Made by a program: the position numbers and the translations under genes | Source of the DNA: Methylibium rhizosphaerae | GTDB lineage: Bacteria; Pseudomonadota; Gammaproteobacteria; Burkholderiales; Burkholderiaceae_C | Direction of reading: 5' to 3' | DNA length: 64,000 nucleotides | Assembly: GCF_006386545.1 (NCBI RefSeq) | Contig: NZ_SWAR01000016.1 | Span: 1-64,000 of the forward strand | The notes under the pieces: generated by a model | What the model was told of the DNA's origin: nothing | The model's database searches: none | What the model saw: only the letters and a program-made list of their open reading frames with translations | Shown: positions 57,472 to 64,000 of the stretch, piece after piece | How positions within the stretch are numbered: position 1 is the stretch's first letter | How the letters are laid out: each line of letters opens with the position of its first letter

Positions 57472-58668
57472 TCAGGGCTGCGTGAAGCGGTCGCCCACGC
57501 GCACCGGGTCTTGCGAAGACAGGATGAGCGCGTACGACATGCGGTCGAACACCCTGAACACGAACAGCAGGCCGTGCCGCTCGTCGGGCAGCTTGATGGC
57601 CACCGGCCGCTCCTGGGTCTTGTCGAGCGTGCTGCTGCCATCGCGCCACAGCGCCAGGACGTGGCCGCGCTCCATGCCGTCACGCGCGCCCTTGTTGAGG
57701 GCGACGATCTGGTTCTGGCCGGCCGACAGCGCTTCGCCGTACAGCGAGGCGATCTGCCCGGCCATCTGACCGGACGGCGCATGGGGCACGTAGTTGCTGA
57801 AGTCGCGCGCCGGCACCGGGGCGAGGCGGTCACCCACATTGGCTTCCTGGCGGATGCCGGTGATCGTGAACGTGGCCGGGATGATTTCGGTCGTGCCGCC
57901 GACGTTGCGGGTATCGCCAGGGCGGACGTATTCGGCCGTGCCGACGTAGGCGGCCTCGTAGCCGAGGACCTCACGCGTGGTCGGGTCGGTCAGCGGCTTG
58001 GCTGAGCGGAACACGCGCCACTCGCGCAGGTTGCTCAGCTCGCCTCGCACGTAGGCGGTGTCGCCCTTGCTCAGCAGCACGCGGCCTTCCTGGGTGGCCA
58101 CGATGCGGGGCGCGCGCTCGAGCTCGTTGTTCTCGAAGATCACCGCTTCGTTGAGGAAGGGCTCGATCAGGTGCAGCGGGATCGATGCAATGGCGCCGTT
58201 GTCGATGCTTTCGCCGCGCACGCGTGGCGACACACGCACGGTGCCGTCCGGCCCGACGGGCTGGCCGACCCGCAGGCGGGCGCGGTCGCCCGACTTTTCG
58301 AGCACGAGGATCTGGCCGGGGAAGATGAGGTGCGGGTTGCGCACCTGGTCCATGTTCATGCCCCACAACTCGGGCCAGCGCCAGGGGCTCTTGAGGAACA
58401 GGCCGGAGATGCCCCAGAGCGTGTCGCCGCGCTTGACGGTGTAGGAATCCGGGGCGTTGGGCGACAGCTCCGACAGCGGCACGCCGGCTTGCGCGACCTG
58501 TTGCGCCGTGGCGCGCTGGCCGGGCGTGATGGGCAGGTTGGGGAAGGTCTGGGCAAGCGCAGTGCCTGCACCGAGGGTCCCGAGGGCCGCCAACGCGGCA
58601 ACCCGCAGCGTCAAGGCGCCCGACAACAGGCGGGCAGGGCGGGTGGCTTGCGGGGCACGACGGGTCAT
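57472..58668 (-). CDS. Periplasmic LysM-domain protein
   Basis: The product is 398 residues from the ATG at 58668, which opens a signal peptide (LRVAALAALGTLGAGTALAQ). One LysM domain lies at about 75-125 (YTVKRGDTLWGISGLFL to IFPGQILVL) and binds peptidoglycan. The remaining 270 residues are strand-rich and of unknown role. Genes of this type regularly lie between dprA and def in Burkholderiales. Its promoter faces that of def in a 263-base divergent gap (58669-58931) with no other visible feature. Confidence 0.88.
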   Translation of the reverse strand: MTRRAPQATRPARLLSGALTLRVAALAALGTLGAGTALAQTFPNLPITPGQRATAQQVAQAGVPLSELSPNAPDSYTVKRGDTLWGISGLFLKSPWRWPELWGMNMDQVRNPHLIFPGQILVLEKSGDRARLRVGQPVGPDGTVRVSPRVRGESIDNGAIASIPLHLIEPFLNEAVIFENNELERAPRIVATQEGRVLLSKGDTAYVRGELSNLREWRVFRSAKPLTDPTTREVLGYEAAYVGTAEYVRPGDTRNVGGTTEIIPATFTITGIRQEANVGDRLAPVPARDFSNYVPHAPSGQMAGQIASLYGEALSAGQNQIVALNKGARDGMERGHVLALWRDGSSTLDKTQERPVAIKLPDERHGLLFVFRVFDRMSYALILSSQDPVRVGDRFTQP

Positions 58669-58931
58669 GGAAGCGGTCTCCAAGCGGCGCCGGTGCGACA
58701 ATTCCCAACGCCCTGTGGTTGATAGGGGGTCCTCGTGCGTGGCCTTGCAGCTTCGCCGAAAATCCTCACTTAGTTTCACAGATTCTGCCCATAAACCATT
58801 GATGCCGCAATGAAATTGGCCTCAGGTATCCGGCTCCCGATGAGTCGAAACCGTGGCTTTCGTTGCGCGCCATCCACAGTCTTGACACCCATAGGCCCCG
58901 TGGATGGCTTCTCGCTTTTCGATCGATCGCC

Positions 58932-59447
58932 ATGGCTTTGCTGAACATCCTCCGCTATCCCGACCCTCGCCTGCATACCGTTGCCAAGCCGGTGGCCGAG
59001 GTCGACGAACGCATCCGTCAGTTGGTGGACGATATGTTCGAGACGATGTACGACGCCCAGGGGGTCGGCCTCGCCGCGACCCAGGTCGACGTCCATGAGC
59101 GGGTGATCGTGATCGACACCTCCGAAGAGCGCAACGAGCCGCGTGTGCTCATCAACCCGGAGATCGTCTGGGCCAGCGATGAAATGACGATGGGCGATGA
59201 AGGTTGTCTATCGGTGCCCCAGGTGTACGACAAGGTCAAGCGCCACGCCCGCGTGACGGTCAAGGCGCTCGGCCGCGACGGCCAGATCCACCAGTTCGAG
59301 GCCGACGGCCTGCTGGCGGTGTGCGTGCAGCACGAGATGGACCACCTGATGGGCAAGGTGTTCGTCGAATACCTCTCGCCGCTCAAGCGGGACCGCATCA
59401 AGACCAAGATGCTTAAGAAGACGCGCGACGAAGTGCGCGCGCTCTGA
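58932..59447 (+). CDS. def: Peptide deformylase
   Basis: The product is 171 residues, starting at the ATG at 58932 ([14 protein letters not shown]). The three active-site motifs are intact: [13 protein letters not shown] and HEMDH, which bind the metal and remove the formyl group from nascent proteins. It is followed by fmt after four bases, the usual def-fmt pair. Confidence 0.97.
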   Translation: MALLNILRYPDPRLHTVAKPVAEVDERIRQLVDDMFETMYDAQGVGLAATQVDVHERVIVIDTSEERNEPRVLINPEIVWASDEMTMGDEGCLSVPQVYDKVKRHARVTVKALGRDGQIHQFEADGLLAVCVQHEMDHLMGKVFVEYLSPLKRDRIKTKMLKKTRDEVRAL

Positions 59448-59451
59448 CCCG

Positions 59452-60411
59452 ATGAAAGTCGCCTTCGCCGGGACACCCGAGTTCGCCCGGGTGGCGCTGG
59501 AGCGGCTGCATGCGGCCGGTTTCGACATCAAGTTGGTGCTCACCCAGCCGGACAGGCCGGCTGGGCGCGGCATGAAGTTGCAGGCTTCGCCGGTGAAGGA
59601 GTTCGCCCTCGAGCTCGGCGTGCCGGTGGTTCAGCCGCGCAGCTTGCGGCAGGACGGCAAGTATCCCGAGGACGCGGCCACGGCGCGGGCAGCGCTCGAG
59701 GGGGCCCGGATCGACGTGATGGTGGTTGCCGCCTATGGGCTGATCCTGCCGCGCTGGGTGCTGCAGCTGCCTCGGCTCGGCTGCCTGAACATCCATGCGT
59801 CGCTGCTGCCGCGCTGGCGCGGTGCCGCGCCGATTCACCGCGCCATCGAAGCGGGCGATGTGCAAACCGGCATCACGATCATGCAGATGGACGAAGGGCT
59901 GGATACCGGCGACATGCTGCTGGTCGAGCCGCAGGCCATCCAGCCGCGCGACACCACCGCCACCCTGCACGACCGGCTCGCGGCGCTGGGCGGGCGGCTG
60001 ATCGTCGAGGCGCTGGAGCTCGCGGCCTGCGGCGGACTTCGCGCCACCAGGCAGCCGCAGGCCGGCGTCACCTATGCACACAAGGTCGAGAAGTCGGAGG
60101 CCGCGATCGACTGGCGAGCCCCCGCCGGCCAGATAGAGCGTCGGGTGCGGGCCTTCGATCCCTTCCCGGGTGCCAACTTTGCGCTGGGCGAGCAGACGAT
60201 CAAGCTCTGGCGGGCCGAGCCCGTCGATGCGCAAGGCGCGCCGGGCGTGGTGCTGCAGGCCAGCGACGGCCGCCTGGTCGTCGCTTGTGGCGAAGGGGCG
60301 CTGGCGCTCACTCAGCTGCAAAGGCCCGGCGGCAAACGCGTCAGTGCCGCCGAATTCCTCCAGGCTGCGCCGGTGGCAGCCGGCACGCAGCTCTGCGGCG
60401 TCGCCGGTTGA
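59452..60411 (+). CDS. fmt: Methionyl-tRNA formyltransferase
   Basis: The product is 319 residues. The N-terminal formyltransferase domain carries [14 protein letters not shown], the [14 protein letters not shown] active-site region and the aspartate in [10 protein letters not shown]; a C-terminal barrel binds tRNA. It formylates initiator Met-tRNA, the reaction whose product def later removes. Transcribed with def, with htpX 65 bases behind. Confidence 0.97.
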   Translation: MKVAFAGTPEFARVALERLHAAGFDIKLVLTQPDRPAGRGMKLQASPVKEFALELGVPVVQPRSLRQDGKYPEDAATARAALEGARIDVMVVAAYGLILPRWVLQLPRLGCLNIHASLLPRWRGAAPIHRAIEAGDVQTGITIMQMDEGLDTGDMLLVEPQAIQPRDTTATLHDRLAALGGRLIVEALELAACGGLRATRQPQAGVTYAHKVEKSEAAIDWRAPAGQIERRVRAFDPFPGANFALGEQTIKLWRAEPVDAQGAPGVVLQASDGRLVVACGEGALALTQLQRPGGKRVSAAEFLQAAPVAAGTQLCGVAG

Positions 60412-60476
60412 ACTCCCGCGGCGCAGCCGCATCTACCTGCCGCAACCCCGGGCAGGGGTACGAAAGGAAACCGACG

Positions 60477-61325
60477 ATGTGGAACCTGATGAAGACCGCC
60501 ATGCTGATGGCGGCCATCACGGCGCTGTTCATGGCCATCGGCGCCGTCATCGGTGGCCAGAGCGGCATGATGATCGCGCTGGCCGTGGCCGTGGCGATGA
60601 ACTTCTTCAGCTACTGGTTCAGCGACAAGATGGTGCTGCGCATGTACAACGCGCAGGAAGTCGACGAATCCACGGCGCCGCAGTTCTATCGCATGGTCCG
60701 CGAGCTGGCTCAGCGCGCGCAGCTGCCGATGCCGCGCGTCTACCTGATCAACGAGGATGCGCCCAACGCCTTCGCCACCGGCCGCAATCCGCAACACGCG
60801 GCCGTGGCCGCCACCACCGGCATCCTGCGCGTGCTCAACGAGCGGGAACTGCGTGGCGTGATGGCGCACGAGCTGGCGCACGTGAAGCATCGCGACATCC
60901 TGATCTCCACCATCAGCGCCACCATGGCCGGTGCGATCTCGATGCTGGCGAACTTCGCGATGTTCTTCGGTGGACGTGACGACGAAGGCCGCCCGGCCAA
61001 TCCGATCGTCGGCATCCTCGTGGCCATCCTGGCGCCCCTGGCTGCCAGCCTGATCCAAATGGCGATCAGCCGCGCGCGCGAGTTCGAGGCCGACCGCGGC
61101 GGCGCCGAAATCTCCGGCGACCCGCAGGCTCTGGCGAGCGCACTGCAGAAGATCCACCGCTATGCGCAAGGCATGCCGATGGAGGCGGCGGAGCGCCACC
61201 CTGAAACGGCGCAGATGATGATCATGAACCCGCTGTCCGGCGGTGGCCTGCGCGGACTGTTCAGCACCCACCCCTCGACCGAGGAACGGGTCGAGCGCCT
61301 GATGGCGATGGCGCGCGGCGCCTGA
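60477..61325 (+). CDS. htpX: HtpX, membrane zinc metalloprotease
   Basis: The product is 282 residues, starting at the ATG at 60477 after GAAAGGAAA. Two N-terminal membrane helices are followed by the zinc motif [10 protein letters not shown], two more hydrophobic segments and the glutamate ligand region [11 protein letters not shown]. HtpX degrades damaged inner-membrane proteins. A strong terminator follows at 61342. Confidence 0.96.
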   Translation: MWNLMKTAMLMAAITALFMAIGAVIGGQSGMMIALAVAVAMNFFSYWFSDKMVLRMYNAQEVDESTAPQFYRMVRELAQRAQLPMPRVYLINEDAPNAFATGRNPQHAAVAATTGILRVLNERELRGVMAHELAHVKHRDILISTISATMAGAISMLANFAMFFGGRDDEGRPANPIVGILVAILAPLAASLIQMAISRAREFEADRGGAEISGDPQALASALQKIHRYAQGMPMEAAERHPETAQMMIMNPLSGGGLRGLFSTHPSTEERVERLMAMARGA

Positions 61326-61341
61326 CCGCGGCCACCCCCGC

Positions 61342-61369
61342 AAACCGGCTCGCCCTGGCGAGCCGGTTT
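61342..61369 (+). terminator. Intrinsic terminator behind htpX
   Basis: A perfect 13-bp stem (AAACCGGCTCGCC and its complement) with a 2-base loop, then TTTCGTTT overlapping the stem end. It closes the def-fmt-htpX unit. Confidence 0.88.
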
Positions 61370-61435
61370 CGTTTCGGGCGCTCAAGTGCTGCCACGGACA
61401 GCCGATATCCGCCACAAGACCTTTCGAGCCACACC

Positions 61436-61822
61436 ATGCGCCGCCTGTTCGCCTTGCTTGCCGTTGCCCTTGCCGCCGTCCCGATGGCCGGCTGCGAACT
61501 GCTCGGCATCGATTCGCCTGAGAAGGTGGCGGCGTCGAAGGAAGCCGAGGGCAAGGCCATCGGCAGCGCCTGCCGCCACGCGGTGCGGGCCATCGAGGAT
61601 TGCTACGCCCTCAACCCCAAGGCCCAGAAGGCCGCGGTGTTTGCCGGGTGGCGCGAGATGGACGAATACATGCGCGAGAACAAGCTCGAAGGCGTGGCGC
61701 CCACATTGGCGCGCGGTGCCATCAAGGCATCGCCGACTGCCGAGGCGGCCGGCGACGATGCCAAGGCCGAGCGGCCCGCCGGCAAGGCCGGCAGCAAGTC
61801 CAGCCGGGCGCACGACGCCTGA
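61436..61822 (+). CDS. Small lipoprotein of unknown function
   Basis: The product is 128 residues, with a lipoprotein signal ending MAGC (cysteine at about residue 20). Two more cysteines (ACRHAV, DCYAL) could form a disulfide around a helical segment containing WREMDEYMRENKLEGV. The last 30 residues are Ala/Lys/Glu-rich and disordered. The first half resembles short conserved lipoproteins of Burkholderiales, with no known role. Confidence 0.7.
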   Translation: MRRLFALLAVALAAVPMAGCELLGIDSPEKVAASKEAEGKAIGSACRHAVRAIEDCYALNPKAQKAAVFAGWREMDEYMRENKLEGVAPTLARGAIKASPTAEAAGDDAKAERPAGKAGSKSSRAHDA

Positions 61823-61899
61823 TCTTCAAGTCGCACTGCGGCTGACGGGCTCTCGCCCGGCGCCGGGGCAGGCACCGGCGCGGTGGGAGAATCCCCCGC

Positions 61900-62703
61900 A
61901 TGCCTGCCTCCCTGCGACAGCTCGTTTCCGATCCTGCTTTCCGAAAAGGCGCCCAGGACATGGGGCCCGTCTCTCTCGGACTCGCGGCCTGGGGCCTGGT
62001 GACCGGCGTCGCCATGGTGAAAAGCGGCCTGTCTGTGCCGTTGGCGCTCCTGATGAGCTTCACCGTCTTTGCCGGCAGCTCGCAGCTGGCCGCGTTGCCG
62101 CTCATGGCGGTGGGCGCGCCGATGTGGGTGGTGTGGGCCACCGCGCTGTGCGTGAACCTGCGCTTCGTGATCTTCAGCGCGGCCTGGCGACCCTACCTGA
62201 TGCGTTTCCCGCGCCTGCAGCGCATGGCGATCGGCTATTTCGCCGCCGACCTCAACTATGTGATGTTCATGCGGCGCTTCCCCGACGCGCGCGAAGCGCG
62301 TGGCGCCGTGGAGTACTACGCCGGCGGCGTGGCGGTGAACTGGGCGGCTTGGCAGGCGAGTTCGGTGACGGGCATCGTGCTCGCCGAAGCCATTCCCACC
62401 CAGTGGGGGCTGGGCTTCGCCGGCACGCTCGCGCTTCTCGGGCTCACCTATTCGCTGGTGTCCGACCGTGTCACCGCGCTGGCGGCGGCGGTGGCCGGGG
62501 CGGCCGCAGTGGCAGCCTTCGCCCTGCCGCTCAAGCTCAACATCGTGGCAGCCATTGCCGCGGCGGTGTGCATCGGGCTGATGCTCGACGGCACCGGCGG
62601 CGGTGCAGCGCGCCGCCTGCAGCAGGCGTTGAGGCGCGAGGCCGGCCGGAAGGGTGACGCGCAGCGGTCCGCGTCGAAGCTGGCCGCTGGAGGCCAGGCA
62701 TGA
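61900..62703 (+). CDS. azlC: AzlC family branched-chain amino acid exporter, large subunit
   Basis: The product is 267 residues with about seven membrane segments and the AzlC hallmarks: a SLGLAAWGLVTGVAM start, FTVFAGSSQLAAL and LCVNLRFVIFSAAWRPYL. AzlC and AzlD together export branched-chain amino acids or analogues. The C-terminal 30 residues are basic and cytoplasmic. azlD overlaps by four bases. Confidence 0.9.
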   Translation: MPASLRQLVSDPAFRKGAQDMGPVSLGLAAWGLVTGVAMVKSGLSVPLALLMSFTVFAGSSQLAALPLMAVGAPMWVVWATALCVNLRFVIFSAAWRPYLMRFPRLQRMAIGYFAADLNYVMFMRRFPDAREARGAVEYYAGGVAVNWAAWQASSVTGIVLAEAIPTQWGLGFAGTLALLGLTYSLVSDRVTALAAAVAGAAAVAAFALPLKLNIVAAIAAAVCIGLMLDGTGGGAARRLQQALRREAGRKGDAQRSASKLAAGGQA

Positions 62704-63029
62704 ACTCCTTCGAAGGCTTCATCACCATCATCGGCCTGGCCGTCGTCACCGTGGTCACGCGCTGCTTCTTCTTCATTTCCGAGCGCGAGCTGGTGCTGCC
62801 GCAATGGGTGCAGCGCGGCCTGCGCTACGCGCCGCTGGCCGCGCTGACCGCTGTGGTGGTGCCGGAGATCGTGATGAGCCATGGCGAGCTGATCGACACC
62901 TGGCGCGACGCGAGGCTGTTTGCAGCGGCGGCCGCCAGCGCCTATTTCTTCTGGCGGCGCGGCATCCTGGGCACCATCCTCGTCGGCATGGCCGTGCTGT
63001 TGCCGCTGCGCCTCGTCTGGGGCTGGTGA
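62700..63029 (+). CDS. azlD: AzlD family branched-chain amino acid exporter, small subunit
   Basis: The product is 109 residues with four hydrophobic segments. It shows the AzlD pattern GLAVVTVVTRCFFF, then QRGLRYAPLAALTAVVVPEI and RRGILGTILVGMAVLLPLRL. The ATGA overlap with azlC indicates coupled synthesis of the two subunits. Confidence 0.92.
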   Translation: MNSFEGFITIIGLAVVTVVTRCFFFISERELVLPQWVQRGLRYAPLAALTAVVVPEIVMSHGELIDTWRDARLFAAAAASAYFFWRRGILGTILVGMAVLLPLRLVWGW

Positions 63030-63049
63030 GCCGGGCTGATGTCGCCATG

Positions 63050-63062
63050 TAACTTGGTTACC
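63050..63062. promoter_or_regulatory. Short palindrome in front of pgk
   Basis: GTAAC-TTG-GTTAC is a 13-base inverted repeat 31 bases before the pgk start, in the region where its promoter should lie. It may be an operator of a regulator of glycolytic genes, but the half-sites are only five bases long. Confidence 0.3.
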
Positions 63063-63093
63063 TTAGAATCGCAACCCTAGTTTCAACCCGACC

Positions 63094-64000
63094 ATGAATG
63101 TTCTTCGCTTCTCTGAGCTAGTCGCCCAAGGCAAGGCCGCCGGCCAGCGGGTGTTCATCCGTGCCGACCTCAACGTGCCGCAGGACGATGCCGGCAACAT
63201 CACCGAAGACACGCGGGTGCGCGCCAGCGTGCCGTGCATCGAGATGGCCCTGAAGGCCGGTGCCGCGGTGATGGTGACCTCGCATCTGGGCCGCCCGACC
63301 GAAGGCGAGTTCAAGCCCGAGGACTCCCTGGCTCCGGTGGCCCGGCGCCTGGGCGAGCTGCTGGGGCGCGACGTGCCGCTGGTGGCCAACTGGGTCGATG
63401 GCGTGGACGTGAAGCCGGGCTCGGTGGTGCTGCTCGAGAACTGCCGCGTCAACAAGGGCGAGAAGAAGAACAGTGAAGACCTGGCGAAGAAGATGGCCGC
63501 GCTGTGCGACATCTTCGTGCACGACGCCTTCGGCACCGCGCACCGCGCCGAAGCCTCGACCTACGGCATCGCGCAATTCGCCAAGGTCGCCTGCGCCGGC
63601 CCCTTGCTGGCGGCCGAGATCGACGCGATCAGCAAGGCGCTCGCCAACCCGAAGCGTCCGCTCGCGGCCATCGTCGCCGGCTCGAAGGTGAGCACCAAGC
63701 TGACCATCCTGCAGAGCCTGGCCCGGAACGTGGACCAGCTCATCGTGGGCGGCGGCATCGCCAACACCTTCATGCTGGCGGCGGGCCTGAAGATCGGCAA
63801 GTCGCTGGCCGAGCCCGACCTCGTGGGCGAGGCCAAGGCCGTGATCGAAGCCATGAAGGCGCGCGGCGCCGCGGTGCCCATTCCGGTGGACGTGGTGGTG
63901 GCCAAGGAATTCAAGCCCGATGCCGCTGCCACCGTGAAGGCCGCCACCGACGTGGCCGACGACGACCTCATCCTCGACATCGGGCCGAAGACCTCCGCGG
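63094..64000 (+). CDS. pgk: Phosphoglycerate kinase (partial, cut by the window edge)
   Basis: The first 302 codons are present. The substrate-binding residues appear in [12 protein letters not shown] and [11 protein letters not shown]; the basic patch and hinge follow ([32 protein letters not shown]), then [11 protein letters not shown] and [20 protein letters not shown] differs slightly from the common LENVRFN. The enzyme makes ATP from 1,3-bisphosphoglycerate in glycolysis and acts in reverse in gluconeogenesis. The nucleotide-binding C-terminus lies beyond the window. Confidence 0.96.
   Translation, partial: MNVLRFSELVAQGKAAGQRVFIRADLNVPQDDAGNITEDTRVRASVPCIEMALKAGAAVMVTSHLGRPTEGEFKPEDSLAPVARRLGELLGRDVPLVANWVDGVDVKPGSVVLLENCRVNKGEKKNSEDLAKKMAALCDIFVHDAFGTAHRAEASTYGIAQFAKVACAGPLLAAEIDAISKALANPKRPLAAIVAGSKVSTKLTILQSLARNVDQLIVGGGIANTFMLAAGLKIGKSLAEPDLVGEAKAVIEAMKARGAAVPIPVDVVVAKEFKPDAAATVKAATDVADDDLILDIGPKTSA

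Noticed and set aside
1..64000. CRISPR arrays, tRNA or rRNA genes, riboswitches
   Set aside because: No regular short repeats with spacers, no tRNA cloverleaf pattern and no rRNA-like stretch were seen on reading through. A computed scan (tRNAscan, Rfam) would be needed to exclude weak cases.

Overview
The window is high-GC DNA from a beta-proteobacterium, most likely order Burkholderiales. The right half carries an ordinary Burkholderiales chromosomal backbone: yajC-secD-secF, a DUF1631 gene, smg-dprA-lysM divergent from def-fmt-htpX, azlCD and the start of pgk. The left half (about 2-31 kb) is accessory. It reads as an island of type III secretion (Hrp-type) effectors, which suggests a plant-associated bacterium. 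I cannot fix the genus from sequence alone, and no secretion apparatus gene lies in the window.

Region 1-31 kb, the effector island. After an IS21-like transposase remnant and a lipoprotein gene come: a tandem-domain CesT-like chaperone plus an effector/translocator candidate (2.2-5.2 kb, minus); a repeat-domain protein (5.4-7.5 kb, minus) with a broken paralogue (13.6-15.2 kb); two about 1,170-residue paralogues ending in a predicted zinc deaminase domain (7.8-11.3 and 25.2-28.7 kb); a helical protein that may be XopP/HLK-like (11.4-13.5 kb); and a three-gene run of host-directed enzyme types, namely a XopD/NopD-like SUMO protease, a CheD-fold deamidase candidate and a YopT/AvrPphB-type cysteine protease whose N-terminus looks acylated (15.6-22.0 kb). 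An alginate-lyase-like lipoprotein and a second chaperone/effector pair complete it. Five of these transcription units start behind a plant-inducible-promoter (PIP) box, TTCGB-N15-TTCGB, and four of those five have a YANNNT -10 placed 29-32 bases further on. A sixth start has an imperfect box. This is the strongest evidence that the genes form one HrpX/HrpB-type regulon.

Region 31-47 kb, metabolism and signalling. A periplasmic-propeller diguanylate cyclase and a small lipoprotein come first. A TetR regulator then faces a rightward run: DUF2147 protein, TorF-type porin, FGGY kinase, class II aldolase, class III aminotransferase, a degenerate aldolase and an MFS transporter. From the kinase to the aminotransferase the reading frames overlap, and a palindromic operator lies in front. 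This looks like a substrate uptake and catabolic operon. On the opposite strand is an operon joining a two-subunit molybdenum hydroxylase (IorAB type) to soxX-soxY-soxZ-soxA; its SoxY has a non-canonical C-terminus.

Region 47-64 kb, conserved housekeeping: a secreted prolyl oligopeptidase, the Sec accessory genes, DNA uptake (dprA), N-formyl-methionine handling (def, fmt), the HtpX protease, branched-chain amino acid export (azlCD) and pgk, which runs off the right edge. Clear intrinsic terminators lie at about 47.6, 50.3, 55.8 and 61.3 kb. No tRNA, rRNA, riboswitch or CRISPR array was seen.
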